Source of the DNA: Jiangella endophytica
GTDB lineage: Bacteria; Actinomycetota; Actinomycetes; Jiangellales; Jiangellaceae
Direction of reading: 5' to 3'
Length of the DNA: 64,000 bases
NCBI RefSeq assembly: GCF_003427025.1
Contig: NZ_QVAI01000004.1
Coordinates: forward strand, 248,001 to 312,000
In this document: piece by piece, positions 48,074 through 57,075 of the stretch
Layout: every line of letters starts with the position of its first letter
Numbering within the stretch: position 1 is the first letter of the stretch
Notes under the pieces: generated by a model
Told to the model about the DNA's origin: nothing
Seen by the model: the letters and a program-made list of their open reading frames with translations, nothing else
Databases searched by the model: none
Made by a program: the position numbers and the translations under genes

Positions 48074-49560
48074 CCCGTCGCCAGCTCGAGTGCCGCCAGC
48101 AGGACGCCCGCGATCAGCAGGATCCCCAGCACCACACCCGCGGTCGGGTAGTTCCAGAACACGAACACCAAGATCGCCAGGACCAGCACGGCGATCTGCA
48201 CGGGCCGCTTGTGCGCGCGCAGCCAGCCGACCGCCGCCGAGTCGCGCCAGCCCCACTCGGAGCCGATGCTGCCCAGCCTCCCGACGCCCCGGCGCACCGC
48301 CACCGCCTGCGACGACGGCCCGGTCAGCCACGCGACCAGCGCCACGACCAGGCCCACGGCCAGGACCGCGCGCAGGGTCGTCCGCAACAGCGACACCACC
48401 TGGTCGAACAGCGCGCCCGCCGCGGCGTCGTCCACCTCCGCCGGCAGCGCGCCCAGGTAGATCGGCCGGGCGATGGTCAGCGCCGCGCCCAGCACGAGCA
48501 TCGAGAGCGCCAGCCCGATCCCGGCCCCGATGAGCGCCCGCCGCCGGCCGCGGGCCACCAGCACCCCGGCCGCGATCAGTGCCAGCGCGACGACCGGCAG
48601 CCACGTGCCGACCCGGTCGATCAGCCGGAACCCGGCCTGCGCCTTCTCCACCTGGTCGGACTGGAACAACGTCAGGGTCATGTCCACCGTCGGGATCGAC
48701 GACGCGCGCTGGAACCCGGCGTCGACCAGACGCTGCTTGGCGTCCTCGATGATCGGTGACAGCTGGATGCTGACGGTGTTGCCCTTGACCTGGACGGCGC
48801 CGTTCTCGTTCTCACCGGTCAGCGCGGCCACCAGGGACTGGTGCGCGGCGCGGTTGGCCTGTGTCCAGGCGTCGGCGAACCGGTCGCTGGCGATGACGGT
48901 GCCGACCTGGTCGTGCACCCAGCCCTCGACGGCGCCGTTGATCGGCCCGGCCAGGTCGGTGAGCGTCGTCGTCACCCGCGGCCTCGCGCCCTGCGCCGCC
49001 AGCAGGTCCGAGGCCTCGTTCACCACCGACGGCACGTCGATCTCCTCCATCAGCCGGGTGGTGATCCGGTTGGTGACGGCCCGTTCGATGTCGGGATTGC
49101 GGGCCAGCGGGCCGACGGTGTCGACGTAGCGGTCGGTGTTCGTGACGACGGAGTCCAGCCACACGGCGGCGGTCGCGGGGATCGCCAGCAGGCAGCCGAG
49201 CACGATCAGCACCGATGCGAGCACCGCGCGCCAGCGCCCGCCACCGGTGCCCGACTCGGCCGGCGAGGCGGGTCCCCCCGGCGCCTCGCCGGCCGGGCTC
49301 ATGGTGGTGCCGGCTGCCCGCAGCCCGGCCACCTCGGCGCGCAGCCGATCCAGCTCGGCCCGTTCGTTGTCGCCGATCCCGCCGCTCTCGCCGCCATCGC
49401 CGTCCGGGGCGGTCCCGGCGGAACCGCCGGCCTGTGGCGTGTCTCGTCCGGTCGCCTCCGCGGTCTCGTCGAGATCGGCGTCGGGCGGGCGGGCGTCGGC
49501 CGGGCCGCCGGTGGCTGGGCGGCCGGTGTCGTCCGGCGGGGTGCGTGGCTCGTCGGCCAT
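48031..49560 (-). CDS. Large membrane protein, unknown function
   Basis: A 509-residue protein: acidic, low-complexity cytosolic N-terminus (residues 1-110), a helix (VLASVLIVLGCLLAIPATAAVW), an extracytoplasmic region of about 190 residues (VDTVGPLARNPDIERAVTNR), then a hydrophobic C-terminal half with four or more helices. No motif recognised; similar proteins are common hypothetical integral membrane proteins in actinobacteria. It follows the DUF6325 gene and a small gene on the same strand. Confidence 0.75.
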   Translation of the reverse strand: MADEPRTPPDDTGRPATGGPADARPPDADLDETAEATGRDTPQAGGSAGTAPDGDGGESGGIGDNERAELDRLRAEVAGLRAAGTTMSPAGEAPGGPASPAESGTGGGRWRAVLASVLIVLGCLLAIPATAAVWLDSVVTNTDRYVDTVGPLARNPDIERAVTNRITTRLMEEIDVPSVVNEASDLLAAQGARPRVTTTLTDLAGPINGAVEGWVHDQVGTVIASDRFADAWTQANRAAHQSLVAALTGENENGAVQVKGNTVSIQLSPIIEDAKQRLVDAGFQRASSIPTVDMTLTLFQSDQVEKAQAGFRLIDRVGTWLPVVALALIAAGVLVARGRRRALIGAGIGLALSMLVLGAALTIARPIYLGALPAEVDDAAAGALFDQVVSLLRTTLRAVLAVGLVVALVAWLTGPSSQAVAVRRGVGRLGSIGSEWGWRDSAAVGWLRAHKRPVQIAVLVLAILVFVFWNYPTAGVVLGILLIAGVLLAALELATGQAAPSGPSVTRPS

Positions 49561-49572
49561 CGTCGCCGCCGG

Positions 49573-49782
49573 TCAGCCCGCGCCGCTCCGCACGGCGACC
49601 AGTCGCCGGCCGGCCGGTTCCTCGCGCGCCGGTTCCTCGCGCGCCGGCTGTGCCGCCGGAACGGCCGTCCTCCGGGCGGTGGCATGCGTCACCACGTTCC
49701 TGATCACCTGCGGAGTTCCGTCCAGGACCGCGGCGCTGGTCACCGTGGCCAGCAGTCCGGGCCGGTCGAACCGTCCGGTCAT
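49573..49782 (-). CDS. Small protein resembling the N-terminus of the SHOCT gene product
   Basis: A 69-residue protein whose ATG overlaps the DUF6325 stop (ATGA). Its start, GLLATVTSAAVLDGTPQVIR, is similar in pattern to GLLRGVARTAVVAGTATAVS of the SHOCT protein that follows the other DUF6325 gene at 53921, but the SHOCT domain is absent. The second half contains a tandem PAREE repeat from a perfect 15-bp DNA duplication (49616-49645). Possibly a truncated paralogue. Confidence 0.6.
   Translation of the reverse strand: MTGRFDRPGLLATVTSAAVLDGTPQVIRNVVTHATARRTAVPAAQPAREEPAREEPAGRRLVAVRSGAG
49616..49645. repeat. Two perfect 15-bp tandem repeats
   Basis: GGTTCCTCGCGCGCC occurs twice without gap and encodes the AREEP duplication of the small protein on the minus strand. 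A recent slippage duplication. Confidence 0.8.
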
Positions 49783-50192
49783 GAGCTCCCCCTCAACACC
49801 TCGTCGGCGGCCTCCGACGGGATCAAGACATGCAGTGCGACCTGGCCGCCGGCGTCGCGGATGGCTTCCGAGACTCGCCGCACCCAGGTGTTCTCGTACG
49901 CGATCAGCACCGCCGAGTGCCCCGGCGGCAAGGCGTCGGCCACGACGGCGATGTCCTCGTCGTTCACCAGTTCGCCCTCGGCGATCTCCACGCCGCCGAA
50001 GCCGAACGTGTCGGCGCCGTCGGCGAACTCGACGACCCGCAGGTCGCCGTTCGACTCGCGCGCCGCGAACACGATGTCCAGCAACGTGACGTCACCCATG
50101 TCGACGACGCCGCGCAGCGCCTCGACGGCGAGCGGGTCGATCCGCTCGCCCGGAAACGTCAGGATCAGCACTTCAACCGGACGGAATCTCAT
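49779..50192 (-). CDS. DUF6325-family protein
   Basis: A 137-residue soluble protein: FRPVEVLILTFPGERIDPLA, LLDIVFAARESNGDLRVVEF and SAVLIAYENTWVRRVSEAIR. This is the DUF6325 pattern, shared with the protein at 53921; function unknown. ATG 50192 gives the common start; the GTG at 50225 is less likely. Site d of the palindrome regulon lies about 80 bp upstream. Confidence 0.82.
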   Translation of the reverse strand: MRFRPVEVLILTFPGERIDPLAVEALRGVVDMGDVTLLDIVFAARESNGDLRVVEFADGADTFGFGGVEIAEGELVNDEDIAVVADALPPGHSAVLIAYENTWVRRVSEAIRDAGGQVALHVLIPSEAADEVLRGSS

Positions 50193-50248
50193 GGCAGCCC
50201 CCGTCTGCGCACGGACATAGTCCACCCCGCTCCCCCAGCCCCACCCAC

Positions 50249-50297
50249 AGCCTGCCCAGTCGTGATCGTTCTCGCCTCACCCGAGCCGGGTGAGGCG
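50249..50297 (-). promoter_or_regulatory. Site d of the palindrome regulon, DUF6325 promoter
   Basis: CGCCTCACCC-GAGCC-GGGTGAGGCG (50273-50297) is a perfect 10-bp dyad. On the minus strand CAGGCT (50254-50249) follows the core after exactly 21 bp. The site abuts the stop of the LuxR gene. Confidence 0.7.
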
Positions 50298-50298
50298 A

Positions 50299-52971
50299 CT
50301 ACAACAGCCCCAGTTCCCTCGCGCGGTCGACCGCCTGGCGCCGGCTGCCGACGTCGAACTTGCGGTAGATCGCCTTGAGGTGTGTCTTGACGGTGTTGAC
50401 GCTCAGCACGTGCGCGCCGGCGATCTCCTCGAGCGACAGCAGCGACGGCAGGTCGCGCAGCAGCTCCAGCTCGCGCGCCGTCAGCGCCTCGCCGGACACC
50501 GTCGCCGTACCGCCGTCACCGTCGTCGTCGCCGAGCAGCGCGACGACCGCGCGGACGAACTCCTCGTGCCGGCCGAACCTCCCTTCTCCGTGGATCAGCA
50601 GCGAGCGCACCCGGCCGGACGCGCCGACGAACTCCCGGTACATGCGCCGCGGCTGCGCGAGGTCCAGCGCGTGCAGCAGCGCGTCGTGCGCCCGTGCCGG
50701 CTCCTCCAGCTCGGCCGCGAAGTGCGCGGACAGCAGCCAGGCGGTGATGTCCATGCTGACCAGCTGACACGGCACGGTCCCGGCCAGCACGGGCTGCAGC
50801 GCCGCCCTGGCCGCGGCCTTCCGGCCGTCGTGCGCGTGCGCCAGCGCCCGCAGCACCAGCACGTCGCCGGACCCTCCCAGCAGCCGCTCGGCCCGGGCGA
50901 GCACCTCGACGACCGCCGGCCGGTCTCCCGCGGCGAGCGCCAGCCGCAGCTCGATGAGGCAGAAGAAGCTGGCGCTCACCGGCGGCAGGGCGGTGTCGTC
51001 GTAGGGCCACGCGCGCCGCAGCAGCCGGGCCGCCTCGTGCCGGTTCGGCGTCTCCACGGCGGCGAGGCAGGCGCGCAGCAGCCGCGCGGACAGTTCGACC
51101 TCCGGCTCGACGTCGGCGTCGATCGCTGCGGCCAGCGACAGGAACCGGCGGGTCTCCGCGTGATCCAGCCGCTCGAACGCCGCGCCGGCGGCCAGCAGGT
51201 ACACCGGCGTCATCCGCCCCGTCGACGACCAGCCGCGCCGCCCCGCGAACTCGATCGCCCCGGTCGTCCGCCGGTTGACCGTGTCGGCGTCGCCCCTCGC
51301 CGCGGCGCCGACCGCGAGGTACGACAGACATTCCAGCGTCAGCGCGTCGCGGCCGTCGCGGCGGGCCATCCGCAGGGCGTCGCGCAGGTCCTCCTCGGCC
51401 GCCTCGTACTCGCCGAACCAGATCCGGAGGACTCCCCGGTTCACCGCCGCGAGCAGCAGCAGGTCCGGCTCGCCCTCGACCTGCTCCTCGCTCAGCGCGA
51501 TCAGTGCCAGCAGCTCGGGCCCGCGGTCGCCGCGCAATCGCGCCTCGTTCATCAACGCGGTGGTGTGGAGCAGCCGCAGCCGGGCGGACGAGTGCCGCGA
51601 CGGATCGCGCCCGACGAGGTCGATGTGCCGGCGAGCCACCGCCAGCGCGCCGTCGTGCAGCGCCGCGAGCGCCGCGACCAGTGCCGTCACGGGCTCGGTG
51701 ACGAGGTCGTCGGGCAGCCGCCGCACCGTCGCCGACACCCGGGCGGCGTCGCCGGACAGCAGCAGCCGCAGCCCGTACCGGTCGACCAGTTCGGCGGTGC
51801 GCGGCCAGTCGGCGCCGGCGGCCGCGTGGTCCAGGGCGAGCCCGGGCAGCCCGTGGTCGGCGAACCACCGCGACGCCTCCACATGGTGGCGCCGCTGCGC
51901 CACGACGTCGCGCCGGTTGCCCTCGGCCAGCAGGAAGCTGCGCAGCAGCCCGTGCACGCGATACGACGTCGGCGCCCGGCCCACCCGCGCCACCAGCGCG
52001 TTGTCGCGGGCCAGCCGGGCCAGGACGGCGCCGGCGTCGGCGCGGCCGGACAGCCGGCTGGCGAGATCGGCCGTGAGCGTCTCGGCCACCGCCGTCGCCA
52101 GCAGCAGGTCCACCGTCTCGTCCGACAGGGCGTCCAGCACCTCCGCGACGAGGTAGTCGGCCAGCGGCCGCTCGTCGCCGGCGAATCCGGCGATGTACTT
52201 GGTGACGTCGTCCTGCGACGCCAGCGACAGCGCCGCGAGGCTCAGCCCGGCCGCCCAGCCCTCCGTCCGCTCCAGCAGCAGGGTGAGGTCGGGCTCGTCC
52301 AGCTCGAGGCTCCGGCGGCGCAGCAGCAGATCGGCCTCGTCGCGGTCGAACGCGAGGTCGGCCGCACGCACCTCGCTGGCCTGCCCGTCCAGCACCATGC
52401 GAGCCACCGGCAGGGGCGGGTCGAACCGGCTGCCCAACGCCAGGCGCAGGCCCGCGGGGCGGTACCGGATCAGCCCGGCGAGGCAGGCCAGCCCGCGCGG
52501 CGACGAGATCACGTGCACGTCGTCGAGCAGCACCCACAGGGGCGCGTGCAGCGCGTCGACCGCCTCCGCGAAGGCCGTCAGGAACCCCCGGTTCCCCGGG
52601 TCAGCCGGTGGCGTCAGCGCGGCCAGCCGCACCTCGGCGGCGGCGTCGATGCCGCGCACGGCCCGGCCGCAGGCCCGCAACAGCCCCGACCACAGCAGAT
52701 ACGGGTCGTCGTCGTGCTCGTCGAGCGCCAGCCAGGCGACCGGGACGCCGGCGGCGCGCAGCCGCTGCCACCACTGGGCCAGCAGCATCGTCTTTCCCGC
52801 GCCGGCCGGCGCGGAGACCAGCGCGAGCACGCGACCCTCCGCCTCCGCGGCGCCGAGGCCGCGGAGCAGTCGGGTGCGGGGCACCACGCTGGCCGGCATC
52901 CGAGGAACCCTCAGCTTCTGTTCCAGGATCCTCGCACGCCCCGCGTGTGGGGCAGCTACGACCACGATCAT
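50299..52971 (-). CDS. LAL (MalT-like) LuxR-family transcriptional activator
   Basis: An 890-residue STAND-type regulator. N-terminal ATPase with P-loop VSAPAGAGKTMLL (Lys60) and Walker B LWVLLDDVHVI, a long helical TPR-like middle, and a C-terminal LuxR HTH (LTARELELLRDLPSLLSLEE, VNTVKTHLKAIYRKFDV). Such proteins activate promoters as class II activators after binding inducer and ATP. Starts at ATG 52971 or GTG 52965; TACTGT (52973-52978) is 7 nt before the latter. It sits in the middle of the palindrome regulon and is the candidate activator. Confidence 0.88.
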   Translation of the reverse strand: MIVVVAAPHAGRARILEQKLRVPRMPASVVPRTRLLRGLGAAEAEGRVLALVSAPAGAGKTMLLAQWWQRLRAAGVPVAWLALDEHDDDPYLLWSGLLRACGRAVRGIDAAAEVRLAALTPPADPGNRGFLTAFAEAVDALHAPLWVLLDDVHVISSPRGLACLAGLIRYRPAGLRLALGSRFDPPLPVARMVLDGQASEVRAADLAFDRDEADLLLRRRSLELDEPDLTLLLERTEGWAAGLSLAALSLASQDDVTKYIAGFAGDERPLADYLVAEVLDALSDETVDLLLATAVAETLTADLASRLSGRADAGAVLARLARDNALVARVGRAPTSYRVHGLLRSFLLAEGNRRDVVAQRRHHVEASRWFADHGLPGLALDHAAAGADWPRTAELVDRYGLRLLLSGDAARVSATVRRLPDDLVTEPVTALVAALAALHDGALAVARRHIDLVGRDPSRHSSARLRLLHTTALMNEARLRGDRGPELLALIALSEEQVEGEPDLLLLAAVNRGVLRIWFGEYEAAEEDLRDALRMARRDGRDALTLECLSYLAVGAAARGDADTVNRRTTGAIEFAGRRGWSSTGRMTPVYLLAAGAAFERLDHAETRRFLSLAAAIDADVEPEVELSARLLRACLAAVETPNRHEAARLLRRAWPYDDTALPPVSASFFCLIELRLALAAGDRPAVVEVLARAERLLGGSGDVLVLRALAHAHDGRKAAARAALQPVLAGTVPCQLVSMDITAWLLSAHFAAELEEPARAHDALLHALDLAQPRRMYREFVGASGRVRSLLIHGEGRFGRHEEFVRAVVALLGDDDGDGGTATVSGEALTARELELLRDLPSLLSLEEIAGAHVLSVNTVKTHLKAIYRKFDVGSRRQAVDRARELGLL

Positions 52972-53050
52972 CACAGTAGCGGCGAAATGTCGGACTCGAC
53001 CCGGCTTCGGGGCCTTCACCTCAGGTCATCGCGGCCGCCACACCGCACCC

Positions 53051-53097
53051 CTCACCCGGTGCGGGTGAGCCGTTCCGGCCCGCGACCGGGCGATGGT
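53051..53097 (+). promoter_or_regulatory. Site e of the palindrome regulon
   Basis: CTCACCC-GGTGC-GGGTGAG (53051-53069), perfect 7-bp dyad. GATGGT (53092-53097) follows after 22 bp on the plus strand. It lies between the LAL regulator gene (minus) and the small gene at 53136 (plus); no good hexamer at the right spacing was seen on the minus side. Confidence 0.65.
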
Positions 53098-53135
53098 GGA
53101 GTGTGTCCCGCTTCGAAGCTTGGGGGCGCATCGAC

Positions 53136-53336
53136 ATGCGCTACGAGTTCCTCGTCACCGGCCGTGTCTCGGACACCGTCCGGGCGGCGTTCCCCGAGTT
53201 CGACGTCGCCGACGGACCGGCCGGCGGCACGTCCATCTTCGGGCCGGTGCGCGACCGGGCGGCGCTGCGGGGCATGCTCGCCCGGCTCGACGCGCTGGGG
53301 CTGACTCTCGTGGAGATGCGCAAGCTGCCCGACTGA
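53136..53336 (+). CDS. Small conserved-looking soluble protein
   Basis: A 66-residue protein starting MRYEFLVTGRVSDTVRAAFP with a ferredoxin-like alpha/beta pattern (FGPVRDRAALRGMLARLDAL). No function known to me. GTG 53103 in frame would add 11 residues; ATG 53136 is chosen because transcription from site e should start near 53103 and GGGGG precedes the ATG. Confidence 0.65.
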   Translation: MRYEFLVTGRVSDTVRAAFPEFDVADGPAGGTSIFGPVRDRAALRGMLARLDALGLTLVEMRKLPD

Positions 53337-53355
53337 CGCCGAGGAGACCGCGCCG

Positions 53356-53856
53356 ATGACCACCAACCCCGCCGCCCGGTCCGGACCACCTGTCGTCGAC
53401 GCCGGACGGCTGTGGGCGGGCGGCGTCGCCACGGCCGTCATCGGAGCGCTCATCGCCGTCGTCGGGATCGTGCTGGTTCGCGGGGTGTTCGACATCCCCA
53501 TCCTGGCGCCGGAGGGCGAGGGCACCTGGGGCGACGCGAGCACCGGCTGGTACGCGGCGGGAGCGGCGCTCGCGGCGCTGGTGTCGACCGGGCTGGTGCA
53601 CGTGCTGCTGCTGACCACCCCGCAGCCGCTGCGGTTCTTCGCCTGGGTGGTCGGGCTGGCGACGGTGATCGGCGTGGTGGCGCCGTTCACGTCCAACGCC
53701 GGCGTCGACGCCCAGGTCGCGACCGCCGGGCTCAACCTGGTGCTCGGGATCGCGATCGGGACGCTGGTCTCGTCGGTGGCGCGCAGCGCGAGCCGGCCCG
53801 GCCCGCGCCGTCGTCCGGGGCCGCCCGCCGACGGGACCTGGCCGGCCGGGCCCTGA
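53356..53856 (+). CDS. DUF6069-like membrane protein
   Basis: A 166-residue protein with four hydrophobic helices (AGGVATAVIGALIAVVGIVL; LAALVSTGLVHVLLL; WVVGLATVIGVVAPF; AGLNLVLGIAIGTLV) and the TSNAGVDAQVATAGLNL loop. This fits DUF6069-type proteins. GAGGAG is 9 nt before the ATG. Co-transcribed with the small gene before it. Confidence 0.72.
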   Translation: MTTNPAARSGPPVVDAGRLWAGGVATAVIGALIAVVGIVLVRGVFDIPILAPEGEGTWGDASTGWYAAGAALAALVSTGLVHVLLLTTPQPLRFFAWVVGLATVIGVVAPFTSNAGVDAQVATAGLNLVLGIAIGTLVSSVARSASRPGPRRRPGPPADGTWPAGP

Positions 53857-53864
53857 TGCGCCGG

Positions 53865-53913
53865 CGCCTCACCCGCGACGGGTGAGGCGGCCGGACCCCC
53901 GGCGGCGAAGGCT
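53865..53913 (+). promoter_or_regulatory. Site f of the palindrome regulon, promoter of the DUF6325-SHOCT-GH15 operon
   Basis: CGCCTCACCC-GCGAC-GGGTGAGGCG (53865-53889), perfect 10-bp dyad. AAGGCT (53908-53913) follows after 21 bp, and ATG 53921 is 7 nt further on, so the message is probably leaderless. Confidence 0.7.
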
Positions 53914-53920
53914 GGGCCGC

Positions 53921-54358
53921 ATGGACACCGTGGACGTGGGACCGGTCGACATCCTCCTGTTGCGTTTCCCGGGCAACCAGTTCAAGGGCGAGATCGTGCC
54001 GGCGATGCGCGACCTCGTCGTGAACGGACTGGTCCGGATCGTCGACCTGATGTTCGTGTATCGCGACGCCGACGGCACCGTCGGCTCGATCGAGCTGGCC
54101 GGGCTCGGGCCCGACCTGCAGCCCGCCTTCGCCGACCTCGACGGTCAGCTGGGCGGCGGTCTGCTCGACGCCGAGGACGTCGACGAGGTCGCGGAGGGTC
54201 TGCCTCCGGGCAACTCCGTCGCCGTTCTCGTCGTGGAGAACACCTGGGCGATCCCGTTCGTCAACGCCGTACGCGCCGCCGGTGGCGAGGTCGCCGACCA
54301 GGCGCGCATCCCGGCCGAGACGGCCGACCGCGCGCTGCGCGGTCTCGACATCGGCTGA
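53921..54358 (+). CDS. DUF6325-family protein (second copy)
   Basis: A 145-residue soluble protein: MDTVDVGPVDILLLRFPGNQ, VRIVDLMFVYRDADGTVGSI and NSVAVLVVENTWAIPFVNAV. Paralogue of the protein at 49779, sharing the ENTW motif. First gene of a five-gene run with overlapping or very close junctions (SHOCT, GH15, lipoprotein, DUF1269). Function unknown. Confidence 0.85.
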   Translation: MDTVDVGPVDILLLRFPGNQFKGEIVPAMRDLVVNGLVRIVDLMFVYRDADGTVGSIELAGLGPDLQPAFADLDGQLGGGLLDAEDVDEVAEGLPPGNSVAVLVVENTWAIPFVNAVRAAGGEVADQARIPAETADRALRGLDIG

Positions 54359-54371
54359 GGGGGTGGCGGCG

Positions 54372-54668
54372 ATGGGACTGCTGCGAGGAGTGGCCCGGAC
54401 GGCGGTCGTGGCCGGTACGGCCACGGCGGTGTCGAACCGCGTGTCGCGCCGCCAGTCCGCGCGCTGGCAGCAACAGGAGTACGAGCAGCAGGCGCAATAC
54501 GAGCAGCAGGCACAGGCCGCCTACGCCGCGCAGCCGCCGCCCGCGCCCGCCGCGCCGGCCGAGGACTCGCTGTCGGACCAGCTGGCCCGGCTGGCCGACC
54601 TCAAGGCGCAGGGCGTGCTCACCGAGGAGGAGTTCGCCGCGGCCAAGGCACGATTGCTGGGCGGATGA
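54372..54668 (+). CDS. SHOCT-domain protein
   Basis: A 98-residue protein: a small hydrophobic N-terminal part (GLLRGVARTAVVAGTATAVS), a Gln-rich region (EYEQQAQYEQQAQAAY), a Pro/Ala linker and the C-terminal SHOCT domain LARLADLKAQGVLTEEEFAA. SHOCT domains mediate oligomerisation. Its stop overlaps the GH15 ATG. Confidence 0.88.
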   Translation: MGLLRGVARTAVVAGTATAVSNRVSRRQSARWQQQEYEQQAQYEQQAQAAYAAQPPPAPAAPAEDSLSDQLARLADLKAQGVLTEEEFAAAKARLLGG

Positions 54669-56500
54669 CCGAGTACCCGCCCATCGAGGAGCACGGGCTG
54701 ATCGGCGATCTGCAGACCGCCGCGCTGGTGGCGTCCGACGGCACCGTCGACTGGTTCTGCACACCGCGGTTCGACTCCCCGAGCGTGTTCGCGTCGCTGC
54801 TGGACGCCGAGCGCGGCGGGCGGTTCCGGATCGCGCCGGCCAGCACCGGCTGGGTGAGCAAGCAGCTCTATCTGCCCGGTACCGCGATCCTCATCACGCG
54901 CTTCCTCACCGAGGAGGGCGTCGGCGAGGTGATCGACTTCATGCCGGTGCTCGACGGCCCCGCCACGGACCGGCATCGGCTGGTCCGGCTCGTGCGGGTG
55001 GTCCGCGGCCGGCTGCGCTTCGCCGTCGACCTCGAGCCGCGGTTCGACTACGGCCGCGGCAGCCACACCACGCACGTCACCGAAGCGGGCGTGCTGTTCC
55101 GCGGCTCCGACGGCACCGAGCTTGCCCTGCACCTCGCGCGCCGGCCGGACGTCCGGTCCGCGGACCGGATCCGGATCGAGCAGGACGCCGACGGCGTGCA
55201 CGCCGTCCTGACCGCGTCGGCCGGCGAGATCGGCGGTGTCGTCCTGGAGACCGCGCCGGACGGGCCGCCGCGCGAGCCGTCACGCGAGGAGATCCTCGCG
55301 CTGTTCGAGGGCACCCGCGAGTTCTGGCGGACCTGGGTCGGCCGGTCGACGTACCGCGGCCGCTGGCGCGAGCGCGTGGACCGGTCGGCGATCACCCTCA
55401 AGCTGCTGACCTACCGGCCGACCGGCGCCCTCGTCGCGGCGCCCACGGCCGGGCTGCCGGAGCAGACCGGCGGCGAGCGCAACTGGGACTACCGCTACAC
55501 CTGGGTCCGGGACGGCTCGTTCTCGATCCACGCGCTGCTCGGCCTGGGCTACACCGAGGAGGCCGAGGCGTTCCTGCACTGGCTGCGCGACCGCGTCCGG
55601 CCACCCGGCGAGGACGGCGACCCGCCGCCGTTGCAGATCATGTACCGGGTCGACGGTTCGTCCGACCTGGTCGAGGAGGAGCTCGGTCATCTGAAGGGCT
55701 GGCGCGGCTCGCGACCGGTGCGCATCGGCAACGGCGCCGCCGGCCAACTGCAGCTGGACATCTTCGGCGAGGCGCTGGACTCGATCCACCGCGGCGACGA
55801 AAGCGGCCTGCCGCTCACCCATGACGGCTGGCAGCGGCTGACCGGCGTGCTGGACTGGCTGTGCGACCACTGGGACCTGCCCGACGACGGCATCTGGGAG
55901 ACCCGCGGCGGCCGGCAGCACTTCACGTACGGGCGGGTGATGTCGTGGGTCGCGTTCGACCGCGCGCTGCGCATGGCCTCCAAGCACGCGCGGCCGGCCG
56001 ACACGACCCGCTGGCGCGCCAATCGCGACGCGATCTACCAGCAGGTGATGGACCGCGCCTGGCACCCGGATCGGCAGGCGTTCGTGCAACACTACGACAC
56101 GTCGGTGCTCGACGCCGCCAACCTCTACCTGCCCCTGGTGGGGTTCGTCGACGCCCGCGACCCGATGTGGCGCTCGACGCTGCGGGCGATGGACGACGAG
56201 CTGGTCTCCGACAGCCTGGTGTACCGGTACGACCCGGCCGCCTCGCCGGACGGCCTGCGCGGCGACGAGGGCACCTTCTCGATGTGCACGTTCTGGTACG
56301 TCGACGCGCTCGCGCAGTCCGGGCGGCTGAACGAGGCCGTCCTGACCTTCGAGAAGATGCTGACCTACGCCAACCACCTCGGCCTGTACGCCGAGGAGAT
56401 CGGCCGCACCGGTGAGCAGCTGGGCAACTTCCCGCAGGCGTTCAGCCACCTGGCGCTGATCACGGCGGCGACGACGCTCGACCGGCGGCTGGAGGGGTGA
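54665..56500 (+). CDS. GH15-family glucoamylase/trehalase
   Basis: A 611-residue GH15 enzyme: N-terminal beta-sandwich (IEEHGLIGDLQTAALVASDG, VDWFCTPRFDSPSVFA) and (alpha/alpha)6 barrel with ERNWDYRYTWVRDGSFS and the C-terminal general-base block RTGEQLGNFPQAFSHLAL. In actinobacteria this subgroup includes trehalases and glucoamylase-like enzymes, and either fits a stress operon. No signal peptide. Translation is coupled to the SHOCT gene (ATGA). Confidence 0.9.
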   Translation: MTEYPPIEEHGLIGDLQTAALVASDGTVDWFCTPRFDSPSVFASLLDAERGGRFRIAPASTGWVSKQLYLPGTAILITRFLTEEGVGEVIDFMPVLDGPATDRHRLVRLVRVVRGRLRFAVDLEPRFDYGRGSHTTHVTEAGVLFRGSDGTELALHLARRPDVRSADRIRIEQDADGVHAVLTASAGEIGGVVLETAPDGPPREPSREEILALFEGTREFWRTWVGRSTYRGRWRERVDRSAITLKLLTYRPTGALVAAPTAGLPEQTGGERNWDYRYTWVRDGSFSIHALLGLGYTEEAEAFLHWLRDRVRPPGEDGDPPPLQIMYRVDGSSDLVEEELGHLKGWRGSRPVRIGNGAAGQLQLDIFGEALDSIHRGDESGLPLTHDGWQRLTGVLDWLCDHWDLPDDGIWETRGGRQHFTYGRVMSWVAFDRALRMASKHARPADTTRWRANRDAIYQQVMDRAWHPDRQAFVQHYDTSVLDAANLYLPLVGFVDARDPMWRSTLRAMDDELVSDSLVYRYDPAASPDGLRGDEGTFSMCTFWYVDALAQSGRLNEAVLTFEKMLTYANHLGLYAEEIGRTGEQLGNFPQAFSHLALITAATTLDRRLEG

Positions 56501-57075
56501 GCGTCGTGCGGCCGCGTCTGACCGCCCTCGCCGCCGCGACGGTGCTGCTGGTCGCTTGCAGCGATGAGGCCTCGCCGGAGACGGACTGGGCCGACGGGGT
56601 CTGCTCGGCCTGGAACGAGCTGGCCGCCGACGTCCGCGGGTTGACCGAGGGCCTGAACGTCGACTCGCTGACGCCGGAGGCGCTGGACCAGCTGAGCAGC
56701 GAGATCTCCGACCGCGTCGACGCCGTCCAGGCCAGCGCGCAGAACCTCACCGAGGCCATCGCGGACACGCCGGAGGGCGCAGACCAGGCGATCGAGAACG
56801 CCCAGAAGGAGCTGGCCGACGAGGCCGACGACGTCAGGGCCGGGCTCGACGACACCGGACAGGCGATTCAAGGGCTGGCCGACGCGACCACCGCCGAGGA
56901 CGTCACCAGCGCACTCTCCGACGCGCAGGCCGGGCTCACGCAGACCGGCCAGGCGCTCAGCACGCTCGGCGACACCGTCGCCGGCTACCTGTCGTCGGCC
57001 GACGACACACTCCGGCAGGCCTTCGACGACGCGCAGTCCTGCCAGCAGACCCGCACGGGAGGAACGTCATCATGA
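56497..57075 (+). CDS. Predicted lipoprotein with long helical region
   Basis: A 192-residue protein from GTG 56497 (overlap GTGA with GH15). Signal peptide with lipobox LLVAC (Cys21), then an acidic, Ala-rich sequence of predicted coiled-coil helices. No family recognised. Overlaps the DUF1269 gene by ATGA. Confidence 0.72.
   Translation: MSVVRPRLTALAAATVLLVACSDEASPETDWADGVCSAWNELAADVRGLTEGLNVDSLTPEALDQLSSEISDRVDAVQASAQNLTEAIADTPEGADQAIENAQKELADEADDVRAGLDDTGQAIQGLADATTAEDVTSALSDAQAGLTQTGQALSTLGDTVAGYLSSADDTLRQAFDDAQSCQQTRTGGTSS

Noticed and set aside
53103-53135. GTG 53103 as start of the small protein
   Set aside because: It is at or before the predicted transcription start of site e; the ATG at 53136 has a GGGGG ribosome site and a typical N-terminus. 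Not excluded.
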